Positions 12,032 to 22,456 of a stretch of 64,000 nt of DNA are shown here, in pieces (the first letter of the stretch is position 1; the number at the start of each line of letters is the position of its first letter). The DNA comes from Microstegium vimineum (lineage: Eukaryota; Streptophyta; Magnoliopsida; Poales; Poaceae): positions 45,016,934 to 45,080,933 of the forward strand of contig CM039135.1 of assembly GCA_022036555.1 (NCBI GenBank), in the 5' to 3' direction. Made by a program: the position numbers and the translations under genes. The notes below the pieces were generated by a model. It saw nothing but the letters and a program-made list of their open reading frames with translations, did no database searches and was not told the DNA's origin.

Positions 12032-13963
12032 ATGAAGTCTCTGTTCAAACGTCCCCCTCGCAACCGTTTTGCCGCCACTCGCCGGAGCAGTCGCCCCGTC
12101 CACACACACCCACGTCCGCACCCTTCCCTCGCCGTCTTCTCCCGCCTCTGCGTCGAGGGGCCGTTCCCCGCCGCGCTCGAGCTGCTCCCTGACCTCGCCG
12201 CGGCGGGCCTCCGCGCGGACCCCGTCTCCCTCACCCGCCTCGTCAAGCTCTGCGTGCGCCACGGCACGGCAAGCGACGGCCGGCTCATCCACCGCCACGT
12301 CGAGGCTCATGGAAAGCTGTCTCACTACAGCGGAGTCACCGCCGCGGGTGGCCTCTTCGTCTCCAACTCGCTTGTCTCGATGTACGCCAAGTTCGGCCTG
12401 CTCGACGACGCGCTCAGGCTGTTCGACGGAATGCCGGAGAGGAACGTCGTCACCTGGACGACGGTTGTCGCGGCGCTGGCAAACGCGGACGGGAGGAAGG
12501 AGGAGGCACTCAGGTTCCTGGTGGCCATGCGGAGGGACGGGGTGGCACCCAACGCATACACGTTCTCTAGTGTCCTCGGTGTGTGTGCCACGCCGGGGGT
12601 GCTCGCAGCTGTGCATGCGTGCACCGTAAAGGTAGGGCTGGACTCGGATGTGTTCGTGCGGAGTTCATTGATCGACGCATACATGAAGCTTGGGGACTTG
12701 AATGGTGGGCGGCGTGTGTTTGATGAGATGGTGACCGGAGATTTGGTCGTTTGGAATTCAATCATTGCGGGTTTCGCACAGAGTGGAGATGGAGTCGGTG
12801 CGATAGATCTGTTCATGAGGATGAAGTTTGCTGGGTTCTCGGCTAACCAGGGTACCTTGACGAGCGTCCTGCGGGCGTGCACGGGGATGGTCATGCTGGA
12901 ATTGGGGAGGCAGGTGCATGCTCATGTGCTCAAGTATGAGAAGGACTTGATCCTGCACAATGCGCTTCTAGACATGTACTGCAAGTGTGGGAGCTTGGAG
13001 GATGCAGATGCTTTGTTCCACAGGATGCCACAGAGGGATGTAATCTCATGGAGCACCATGATATCTGGGTTGGCGCAGAACGGGAAAAGCGCTGAGGCGT
13101 TGAGGGTTTTTGACTTGATGAAATCTGAAGGAGTGGCACCGAACCGCATAACCATGCTTGGAGTACTCTTTGCCTGCAGCCATGCTGGTCTAGTGGAAGA
13201 TGGCTGGTACTACTTTAGGTCCATGAAGAAGCTCTTTGGCATTCAACCTGAGAGAGAACACCACAACTGCATGGTCGATCTCCTTGGTCGAGCAGGGAAG
13301 CTGGATGAGGCTGTGGAATTCATCCGCGATATGAACCTTGAGCCAGATTCAGTCATTTGGAGAACTCTCTTAGGCGCTTGCAGGATGCATAAAAATGTCA
13401 ATCTTGCAGCATACGCAGCCAGAGAAATACTTAAACTGGAGCCTGACGACCAAGGTTCTTGTGTATTGTTGTCAAACACATATGCGGATCTGCGGCAGTG
13501 GACAGATGCTGAGAAGTCGTGGAAAGCAATGAGGGACCGAGGTATGAAGAAAGAACCAGGGCGAAGCTGGATCGAGCTGGAAAAACATGTCCATGTGTTC
13601 ATTGCTGGGGACTTATCACACCCATGCTCTGACACTATAGTTCAGGAGCTGAACCGGTTGATTGGAAGGATCAACGCTCTTGGTTACGTTCCTCAGACAG
13701 AATTTGTGCTGCAGGACCTCGCAGTCGAGCAGAAAGAAGATCTGCTGAAATATCACAGTGAGAAGATGGCGATCGCATTTGGAACGATTCATGCGGTGGA
13801 TGGGAAGCCCATCAGAATCATGAAGAACCTGAGGATCTGTGGTGATTGCCACGCATTCGCAAAGCTTGTCTCCAAGAGCGAATGCAGGATGATCATCATC
13901 AGGGACCCTGTTCGGTTCCACCATTTCCAGGATGGAGCTTGCTCCTGTGGTGACTACTGGTAG
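12032..13963 (+). CDS. PLS-class PPR protein with E and DYW domains, REME1-like organellar RNA-editing factor
   Basis: A single-exon gene of about 643 residues from Met 12032; the frame is open from 11903. I prefer 12032 because MKSLFKRPPRNRFAATRR looks like a basic organelle-targeting peptide, while the residues before it come from an AT-rich direct repeat. PPR units fill most of the protein (for example SLVSMYAKFGLLDDALRLFD and LLDMYCKCGSLEDADALF). The E region follows (WRTLLGACRMHKN, GRSWIELEK). The DYW cytidine-deaminase-like domain has HSEK (HxE), CGDCH (CxxC) and the terminal CGDYW. This family binds organelle transcripts and supports C-to-U editing. From memory, the order and wording of the repeats resemble Arabidopsis REME1 (At2g03880), a mitochondrial editing factor; the exact orthology is unproven. 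All catalytic residues I can check are present. Confidence 0.93.
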   Translation: MKSLFKRPPRNRFAATRRSSRPVHTHPRPHPSLAVFSRLCVEGPFPAALELLPDLAAAGLRADPVSLTRLVKLCVRHGTASDGRLIHRHVEAHGKLSHYSGVTAAGGLFVSNSLVSMYAKFGLLDDALRLFDGMPERNVVTWTTVVAALANADGRKEEALRFLVAMRRDGVAPNAYTFSSVLGVCATPGVLAAVHACTVKVGLDSDVFVRSSLIDAYMKLGDLNGGRRVFDEMVTGDLVVWNSIIAGFAQSGDGVGAIDLFMRMKFAGFSANQGTLTSVLRACTGMVMLELGRQVHAHVLKYEKDLILHNALLDMYCKCGSLEDADALFHRMPQRDVISWSTMISGLAQNGKSAEALRVFDLMKSEGVAPNRITMLGVLFACSHAGLVEDGWYYFRSMKKLFGIQPEREHHNCMVDLLGRAGKLDEAVEFIRDMNLEPDSVIWRTLLGACRMHKNVNLAAYAAREILKLEPDDQGSCVLLSNTYADLRQWTDAEKSWKAMRDRGMKKEPGRSWIELEKHVHVFIAGDLSHPCSDTIVQELNRLIGRINALGYVPQTEFVLQDLAVEQKEDLLKYHSEKMAIAFGTIHAVDGKPIRIMKNLRICGDCHAFAKLVSKSECRMIIIRDPVRFHHFQDGACSCGDYW

Positions 13964-14496
13964 CAAGGTACTGAATGTTGTTCTGTTCCAGATTGACCTC
14001 ACTTGATGAGGTTGTGGTTATTGCGACAAGACTACCACATCTATGCAAGCGTTCTTTGATCCTTATTATGGAAGTGGCTGCAGAAATGTTCTCTCTGTTC
14101 ACTAGTGACCAGAATTATGTAGATGCTGTTTATTGAAAGAAGAGCTAGAAAAAGAATGCTGTCTTCTAGTAAAAAAGAGTAAAGAAAAAAGATGATTAGT
14201 TAATTAATTAAAAAAAGTAGAAAAAGGGAAGTAAAGGGTGCAACGGAAGTCATGGCCCATGGAAGGCCCACTGGGCCACCCCTTCTCCCTGGTCCACCTC
14301 ACCTAAGCTGCATCGCAACAGGCGCAAACACCCCCGAAACAAACGACACCAAGGTTTCCGGCGGCGTCCACCCACGGCCACTACGGGAGGTGCGTGAAGG
14401 CTGCTGCCGCCTGCCGGTGACGCGGCGCCCATAGCAATAGTGTAAGGGAGGATCGGTGCCGTTGCTGGTGGTAGCGTTGTCCGTGAGCGCGGCGAG

Positions 14497-16830
14497 ATGT
14501 CTGTGCGGATAAAGGCTGTGGTTGACAAGTTCGTGATGGAGCTGAAGGAGGCACTGGACGCGGACATCCAGGACCGCATCATGAAGGAGCGGGAGATGCA
14601 GAGTTACATCGCTGAGCGCGAGCGCGAGGTCTCCGAGCGGGAGGCCGCGTGGAAGGCCGAGCTCTCCCGCCGCGAGGTACCGTGACTCCCGCCCCCCTTC
14701 CATTCTGCTCAATTCTCTGTTCCATCCTTTCCGCATCTCGTCTTGGCCAGCATCTTTTACTGTCAGTTGTTCCGTGATCACGAACACGGAACCGCTTCGA
14801 TTTGTTTCTTGTGATCTATGAATCGTATTGATGATCTGATAGCTGATGCATTTTCAATTCTTGCTTGAAATATGATTGAGATGACACTGGACTGAACCTG
14901 CATCTGCACTGCACAGAGTTTCTTTCATGAGTTGATGTCAATGTCCTTCAGTTTCTTGTGATGCCAAACAGGGTGTACTAAGGGGATGTTTGAATCCCCT
15001 TGGCAAATTGGCAAAAGAGTAAAAATAATTGCTATTTTTTGGCAAATGGATCCAAATATGTAAGGTAAAAAATGACAAAAGAGTAAAAATTTGTCATTTG
15101 CCAAGGCAAATAGAAAATCCTTCCACTCATATCTCTCCCTCTTATGCATGACATGTGAATGAGTGTAATTATTAGGGGTATAATTATCTTTGTACGTACC
15201 ATTTGTCATTTTCTATTTGTCATTTGTCAAGGGATCTAAACACCCTCAAGTGGCAAAAGATTTGCCAAATTCATTTGACATTTGCCATTTGCCAAAGGAT
15301 CCAAACATCCCCTAAATTAGTTCCCCCAACTTTCCCCAACTTTCCATCGCATCCCCATCCCATCGAATTCCTATTCTCCGTCACATCAAAATACCGGCAC
15401 ATATATGGAGTACTAAATATAGATGAAATAAAAAACTAATTGGACAGTTTTGTTATACTTTGCGAGACGAACATTTTAAGCCTAATTAATCAATGTTTGA
15501 AAATTATTACCAAATAAAAACAAAATTGCTACAGTGTGACGTGACAAGTGTTACAAGATTTTTTTTCACCCCATTTTCAGGATAAAGCTGTTCACTCTAG
15601 TTGTCACCAAAGGCAGTGAGGGGAATAAAGCTGGTGTGTTTCAGTTCCGTAGAGAGTACAGAAACCATAGAAAGGACCAAAGGTGATAGGTCGGGTGAAG
15701 ATAAGAATATACTAGAGTATTGGGCAATAGAGGAAACAACTCCCACATGGATAACAGTAGGAGTGGGTTGGAACTAGGAAGAGTTTCTTCCATTCTTGGA
15801 CAGACCAGGTTGGCGGATGGGGTGAGCAAGTATATAGAGATGAGTGTTTGGGCCCTGCTAGGTAGGGATACACCAATCTTGTTTTTCATAGAGAGTCCCT
15901 ACACCCACACTGATTCGATGCTCTGTTTCCAGCTTATAAGGACATTGTTGCAGTGCAGTGTGTGCTGGTAGCTTGGAGACCTTAGCATTGAAGGACTTAT
16001 TAGCTCTCAGTTTTTATCATCTCAGGCTATATAATTGAATATACCTTATAGGTTGACGTCCAGCGTCACTGGAGAGTAGAGACACCTTTCTGATTGCATG
16101 CAGCATATGCTGTCAATTTCTTCTAGTCAATGAACTATATTAGGCTATAAATTGGATAAGCAACAATCAAATGAGCAAGATGGATGTCATAATCATCAAT
16201 AGATCAGGTTTATGTTCAGAAGATAAACCTAATAAACTACACTCATGATGACACACTGAGTTACTCCTATCAAGCAATAGAACAGATAACTACACACATG
16301 ATGAAAACACCATGATTGACAGTGAGGTGTCCTTTTAGGGTACAGTGATATTTATCCTAGACTTCAATTAAATTGCCCACTTCTCCGACACAACAACATC
16401 CTTACCTGAATTCATCTTTTAGGTAAAGTGAAGACTAAGAAATAAAGACAATCGATCCAAGTAGTGGGTTGTGAGAGAAACATTTCCAACACCTTGTGTC
16501 ATAATAGGTGAACCACGGCATCTTCTGAGCTCCCACGTCCAAAGCAACTCTTTTTTTTTTCTTGGTGTTTTTTTCCTTGTACCTCTTCCTCATTGGCACA
16601 ACCTTTGGGTTGGGACCCGCAATTTGACATGGCACGCCTTTGTTTGTTTTGGGCAGGCTGAGATTGCGAGACAAGAGGCAAGGCTGAAGATGGAGAGGGA
16701 GAACCTGGAGAAAGAGAAGAGCGTCCTCATGGGCACCGCTTCGGGTCAGGATAACCAGGACGGAGCCCTGGAGATCACCGTCAGCGGCGAGAAGTACAGG
16801 TGCCTCCGGTTCTCCAAGGCGAAGAAGTGA
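14497..16830 (+). CDS. Small conserved coiled-coil protein (117 residues)
   Basis: Two exons, 14497-14676 and 16657-16830, join in phase 0 across a 1,980-bp intron (CGCGAG then GTACCG; GGGCAG before GCTGAG). The protein starts MSVRIKAVVDKFVMELKEAL. It continues as an unbroken charged helix rich in E, R and K with heptad spacing (IMKEREMQSYIAERE, then ARQEARLKMERENLEKEK) and ends in a short globular-looking tail (ALEITVSGEKYRCLRFSKAKK, last residue Lys). It has no signal peptide or membrane segment. The coiled coil suggests oligomerisation or a scaffold role. I cannot assign a named function. The intron carries two MITEs, and the 5' side is GC-rich. Confidence 0.82.
14982..15312. mobile_element. 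Tourist-type MITE in the coiled-coil gene intron
   Basis: Terminal inverted repeats GGGGATGTTTGAATCC (from 14982) and GGATCCAAACATCCCC (to 15312) are flanked by TAA on both sides (14979-14981, 15313-15315), as in PIF/Harbinger-derived Tourist elements. The interior repeats short tggcaaat/atttgcc words and is itself partly palindromic. Confidence 0.85.
15370..15545. mobile_element. Decayed relative of the MITE at 18015-18255
   Basis: The order of words (cacatcaaaat, then atggagtactaaat, then aaaaactaatt, gcgagacgaa, ttaagcctaatta, accaaataaaaac, gctacagt) matches the better preserved element at 18015-18255, but the terminal repeats are gone. Confidence 0.6.
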
Positions 16831-18014
16831 GTGGTGAGCTTGGACAGGACGACACTGATGAGCGTATTCAGGGATAGTAGTAGTACACTGAAATCAGTTT
16901 TAGACGTACGTATCTGTCAATCTGACATAGACTGCGGGTGTACGAGTTGAGTTGGTTTGGTACTCGCTGCATCGTGCATCCTCCTCATTGATAGCGTCAT
17001 TGAACCAACGCAACACTACCTGAGCATGATTCAGGTCACTGTTCGTAGCATGAACCTCAGGATTGATGACCTCTGTTTTGGATCTACAATTAAACTGACT
17101 GCCAGCTTTTTTTTTTTTTTGACAAGGTACAGTTTCATTTCAGCATCATGTCTCTGCAATGATGGTTACAGAGTTGATGCATACAGAATGCAGAATGCAT
17201 CCATCACCGAGCGAGCACTGCTGTACATTTGCTAAATTGGAACAAACAGGCTCAAAAGTCAAAGTATTGGAGTGAGATACAGAGAAAAGTCTGTTTAGCT
17301 AGAGTATCTGCTGGAGTACTATTGAGGTTCCTGCTAATCTTGTAGTAAATCTTTGAGGCTCCTGCACACCGAGAGTCGGCAAAGACCCGAGTATTGGAGT
17401 AAATCTTGGAGTATTTGATTTTCCAATCAGGAGGATTGGTTTGGTCTGCAGCATTTAGGAATTGAATTGAAGCAGCTGCTAGGCAGTCTGATAAGAAAAT
17501 GGTGTTATAGAAGTTGAGGCGGTCGTCATCTTCTGGAAGGTACAAATGGTGCGGTCATCTTGATACGATTTTTTTGGCTTAATCACTGAACTGACACTAT
17601 TTTCAAACCTTGCTAAAGAGGACTTATTAAACCGGTATCGGTCTGGGACGTTGCGAAATCTTGAATAACGACGAGGGGGGGGGGGGGGGGGGGGGGGGGG
17701 GCAGCCGAGGCTTTAGAGCTCCAACCCTATCCTGACAAGGACCGTTACCTGAAAAACCAGAGGTGTTTTGTCGAAGCGTGTGATGATGTGGTCGCCTCAA
17801 CCTCCCAGGTGGGCCACCCTACCCTACCAATCCGTTCGCCTCACCTCCACCACCACAGAAGCCAGCAGCAGCAGCAGTAATATTCAACAACGAACTAGGA
17901 GGAGTAACATTTTTCTTCTTTCAAAAAAAGAAAAAGAAGAGAAATGCGATGCGGTGCGATCATGCAGGAGGAGCATCCAGACACGTCACACTGTTTTGCC
18001 AAGTGATTAAATTA
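16831..18014. other. Intergenic stretch with a 27-base G run
   Basis: This holds the 3' flank of the coiled-coil gene and non-coding DNA. An uninterrupted G run occupies 17675-17701, and a T run sits near 17107. Open frames here are short and repetitive. I see no gene. Confidence 0.5.
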
Positions 18015-18255
18015 GGCCCCGTTTAGTTGAAGCCAAAAACCAAAATTTTTTGCATAGTACCTGTCACATCAAATTTTACGACACATGCATGGAGTATTAA
18101 ATGTAGACGAAAAAAAAACTAATTGCACAGTTAGTCGAGAAATCGTGAGACGAATCTTTTAAGCCTAATTAGTCCATAATTAAATAATTTTTGCCAAATA
18201 AAAACGAAAGTGCTACCGTAGCCAAAAACCAAAAATTTTTGTAACTAAACGGGCC
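18015..18255. mobile_element. Tourist-like MITE, 241 bp
   Basis: The ends GGCCCCGTTTAGTT (18015) and AACTAAACGGGCC (ending 18255) are inverted repeats that continue imperfectly inward (gccaaaaaccaaaattttt against the same words near the right end). TTA flanks both sides (18012-18014, 18256-18258). The element is non-coding. Confidence 0.82.
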
Positions 18256-20341
18256 TTAATCGAAGTGATGGGAGTAGTAGTACACGTGTCCGCAGATCCA
18301 TGCGCGGCTGGCTCTGCACTGTAGTATGTCAACTCGTGTGATGAGTGAGTGACAGAGCGAGCCAGAATGGAGACTGCTGCTGCATCTGCGTCAGCACCAT
18401 GGCTCAGGCCAGTGCTCTGCACGACGCACGCAGCCAGACTACTGCCAGAGATCTGCGTCCTCTTGACTGAAACTTGTGCTGCGCGGCCATGTGCTGCGTG
18501 CGACCTGCGCGCCACGAGTGCCAGTGCGACACACGCACGCACGCAGCCAGCAGCAGTGGGAGGAGCACACCGCACCAGCAGTGCACAGGCATGGAGTGGT
18601 TCTCGTTGCATTTGCATGCATGATTCGGTCGGTGTGACGACTATTCCAGGCATGGCCAGCGAACGCCAACGTGCACTTGTGTGCAGTGCAGCAACTGGTG
18701 GTATGTACTGTAGCCGAGATCGGAAAAGCCGAAAAGAAAAGAAAAGAAAAGAAAAGGGGGCCACAAACGCACACGGCAGACGCGTGCGGGGGAAGATAGA
18801 TGACACACACAGCTGCAAGTTCGGCGAGCGAGCGGTGGTGTCGTCCCCCCGCGCCGATCGACGTGCTGCTGGGCAGGCCAGGCCAGCGGTGGATCGGAGG
18901 AGTGTGTGTGCTCAAGTGGTGGGTTTCCTGTCCCATGCGCCGCTGCCAACGTGCCTCAGAAGAGGACAGAGAGGCAGGGAGGACGCACCGCACCGCACCG
19001 CACCCGCGATGGCGATCCGAGAAGAACCAACTTTAGCCGGCCGTTGCAGCGGTTCGAGGAGGCTTCCGCCCCACCCGCTCGATGCATTGCTAACTCACCT
19101 CCACTGCCGACTGTCGACTGGGGACTGCTTGCCCCATCATTCATTCTTCTCTATCTATGCCACCAGTACACCACTGGTGCTGGAGCTGGATCATCATGGC
19201 AGCAGCAGCAGCAGCAATGCCACAAATCATCGATGGAATTAATTGACTGTCGGTTTCATTCTCACCTCTTAAACTAAAGTTGACTAAAATATGAAATGTA
19301 AGGTGGCCGAGAGATTCTCTCACTATCCAGACACAGACACTGGATGGAGGTGGTTTCGGTAAATGGCCATTAATAATTAATTAAAAGTAACTAATCACCC
19401 ACACTCACTCCAGTGGAAGGAGAATTAATTATCCACTGGGCCGCGAAAGAAACCAAAGGGATACAAGATCCACCCTGTCCCTCCAAGACGGTAGCCGATC
19501 CGATGCTGACGCCACGGGACAAGGACAGCACAGCACACCACCCTCTCTATCTCTCTCTCGTCTCTTCCCCACAAAGCCCCGTGCCCGAGCAGGGGGCTCC
19601 ATTTCCCACTCACCCATCCCCAGAAACCAGGGGCACCAAGAACCACCCACGGCGAGCACCGCCCGCCTCCCTGCGCATTGCACAGACTTGAGCCGTGAGC
19701 GACCGAGCGCCCCAATTCCCCAAATCCCACCGCCCACCGGACCGGCAATTCGGTGCCGCCTCTTCTTCCCTCTCTCTCTCTCGCAGCTCGGGCCGGCGAG
19801 TGCGAGTCCCTCGTTCCGGATTCTCGTTTCCCTTGAGAGCCAGCCATCCACGTCCACCTCCCGCTGTTGGATTGGATCGGGTGGGTCAGGTCACCGCCGC
19901 CGCCGCGGAAAAAAGCTGACTTTCTCTCTCTCTCTCTCTCTCGCGCGCGCTCGAGCTGTGATCCGGCGCCGCACACCTGGGCTCTGGTGGTTCCGGTTCT
20001 TATCCGGAAAGGGGGAGAGAGGGGCGGCATCCGAGGCGGGGGACGAGAGAGAGAGAGGGGGGGGGGGGGGGGGTCACGGGCCACGAGCGCCACGTGACGA
20101 GCGGTTGGCGATGGCGACGATGCCCGCGGGAAAGCGCCGCAGCGGCGAGTAAGCAAGCCCCCCCCTCGCCGAGCCTTCTTACATAAGGTGGAGGAAGAGG
20201 AGGAGGTGCGGGGATCCCGTTGCGTCCCTTCCGTTACGACCAACGACCGAGGGATAGGACAGGAGAGGAGTGGAGATCTGGGCTGTTCCGTTCCTGACCT
20301 CTGCCGCCGCCTCGTCGTCGTCGTCTCGTCGGTCGAGAGGA
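18256..20341. other. GC-rich upstream region of the PIRL gene
   Basis: No coding region is supported here. The long open frames on both strands over 18,350-19,250 and 19,420-20,360 result from high GC and low stop density; none has domain-like composition. The last ~650 bases before 20342 probably include the promoter and 5' leader of the LRR gene, with CT and GA microsatellites. The translated frame immediately upstream of the chosen start is Ser-rich and unlikely to be protein. Confidence 0.5.
19923..19944. repeat. (CT)n microsatellite in the PIRL leader
   Basis: An uninterrupted CT run is followed by a short CG run. A second purine run, (GA)n followed by about 17 G, lies at 20045-20073. 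CT/GA tracts are common in plant 5' leaders. Confidence 0.85.
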
Positions 20342-22456
20342 ATGGGGACGGCGGTGGATGCATCGGCGTTCGGGTCGGTGGACGGCGTGGTGGGGGAGAT
20401 CATGCGGCTACACCGCTCCCTACCACCGCGCCCATCGCTTGAGGACGTAGAAGCGGCTGAGTCCCTAGCGCACGCGGCGGACCGGGAGGAGCGTGCGCGC
20501 CTCGACGCCGTGGATCGCCTCCGCAGACCACCACCCGCCGTCCCTGACGAGCTCTTCGGCGTCGCCGTCGAGATGCACCGCGCTCTCGCGGCCTTCCACT
20601 GCCGGGAGCAGAAGCGCGACGCCACTAGACTACTCGAGCTCGACGCGCTCCATGGCCTCTTCGATGACCTCATCCAGCGCGCGTCGCAGTGCGTCCCGTC
20701 CAGCTCCAGCTCCGGCTCCACCCGCCGCGTCACCGCCTCCGCTGCTGATGCTGCTGTGACCACCACCACCGCCACCGCTGTCGCTTCTTCGTCTTCCTCC
20801 TCCTACGCCGCCGCGTCGTCGTCGTCGTCCGCGGACGGCACCGCTGACCGCTACTCCTCCATGGGCGCGGCTAACGGGTTCAGTGCAGCGCCGAGGATGG
20901 TGACGGGTATGGGCCGCGTCTCCATGGATGACAGCTATGTCAAGAAGGCCAAGGCCGCAGTGTGGGACGACGGGGTTGTGGCTGCGAGCTCTCATATGCC
21001 GCGAGGAGCAGTTGCTGCAAACTCAGTGGCGACTCGTGTGGACAGCAGCGGTTATGGTGAGCCTATTCTACCTTGAACTTCTTTGTTACTTACCAAATTT
21101 GTGGTTTAAGTGGAGTGCTTAGATTTACTTTCATGCAAAATTGTTAGCATTTAGAGCTTTAGTGAGTTAAAATTGGGAAGTTCTGTTCTCTGAGACAAAC
21201 AAAATGGAATTTGCTTAGCTACCAACTAGTCCATGATTTGTGATAATAATTGGGTGGCCGTTGGAAGTATGTACAGCATATTTATTGATTCTTTGCTTCA
21301 TGATTGGCTTTTGCAGGTGATGACAGCGAGAAATTGACCCTCATTAAGCTAGCTAGCATGATTGAAGTGGCTGCAAAGAAAGGCGCTCGTGACCTCAACC
21401 TGCAAGGCAAACTCATGAACCAGATCGAGTGGCTCCCTGATTCAATTGGAAAGCTCACTGGACTTGTCACCCTTGATATTTCCGAGAACCGGATCTTGGC
21501 CTTGCCAGAAGCAATTGGGAGGCTTTCTTCTTTGGCCAAGCTTGACGTTCATTCTAACAGAATTGCCCAGCTTCCTGAGTCAATTGGGGGTCTTTCTAAC
21601 CTGATATGTCTCGACCTGAGGGGTAATCAGCTTGCGTCATTGCCAGCCAGTCTCGGTAGGCTGGTGAAGCTTGAGGAGCTTGATGTGAGTGCAAACTATC
21701 TTACCTCACTCCCTGACTCAGTAGGAAGCCTTACACGTCTGAAGAAGTTAATTGTCGAGACAAACAACCTCGACGAGTTGCCGTACACTATTGGCAACTG
21801 TGTGTCATTGGTGGAATTGCGGGCAGGCTACAATCACCTCAAGGCTCTCCCAGAGGCTGTCGGAAAGCTAGAGTCTCTGGAGGTCCTCTCTGTGCGATAC
21901 AACACTATTAGGGGCCTTCCAACAACAATGGCATCTCTCACAAAGCTGAAGGAGGTTGATGCGAGTTTTAATGAGCTCGAGTCTATTCCTGAGAACTTCT
22001 GTTTTGTTACTTCTCTTGTTAAACTGAATGTCGGGAACAATTTCGCTGACATGCAATCCCTGCCTCGTTCTATTGGCAACCTTGAGATGCTTGAAGAGCT
22101 GGATATAAGCAATAATCAGATTAGGGTGCTTCCTGATTCTTTTGGAAACCTGCAGCATCTCCGTGTGCTCCGTGCAGAAGAGAACCCTCTGCAAGTGCCA
22201 CCAAGAGATGTAGCTTTAAAGGGAGCTCAGGTGATTTTCTTTACTTGCTTTTCTGGAACTAGTAGCGGCCATTTGTGGCAAGGTTTGTTCATTTTTTTCT
22301 TTTGTTTTGTAGGCTGCTGTTCAATACATGACTGAATATGTTGCCAAGAAAGCCACAAGGTCACAACCAATGAAGACAAAGAAGACTTGGGCTCAGTTCT
22401 GCTTTTTCTCCCGGCCTAACAAAAGAAAGCATGACCGGATAGACATGGCGTCATGA
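20342..22456 (+). CDS. Plant intracellular Ras-group-related LRR protein (PIRL family)
   Basis: Three exons, 20342-21056, 21317-22230 and 22313-22456, join in phase (TATG then GTGAGC; GCAG before GTGATG; CTCAG then GTGATT; TGTAG before GCTGCT). They give about 590 residues. The N terminus (MGTAVDASAFGSVDGVVGEI) is a helical region with REERARLDAV and FHCREQKRDATRLLELD, followed by a Ser/Thr/Ala low-complexity linker. From about residue 285 there are roughly ten 23-residue LRRs of the SHOC2/Ras-group type (LPDSIGKLTGLVTLDISEN, LPESIGGLSNLICLDLRGN and so on). A basic tail (KKATRSQPMKTKK, then RPNKRKHDR) ends the protein. No signal peptide or membrane segment, so it is cytosolic. The family is linked to pollen and developmental signalling, but the partner is unknown. 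An upstream in-frame Met at 20270 exists; I prefer 20342 because the conserved-looking region starts there. Confidence 0.92.

Noticed and set aside
18349..19242. 297-codon plus-strand frame
   Set aside because: GC-rich sequence open in several frames, composition without domain, contains simple repeats such as aaaagaaaag. No support as a protein.
19425..20363. 312-codon minus-strand frame upstream of the PIRL gene
   Set aside because: It lies antisense to the CT/GA-rich leader and promoter; the translation is Arg/Ser/Pro-rich and repetitive.
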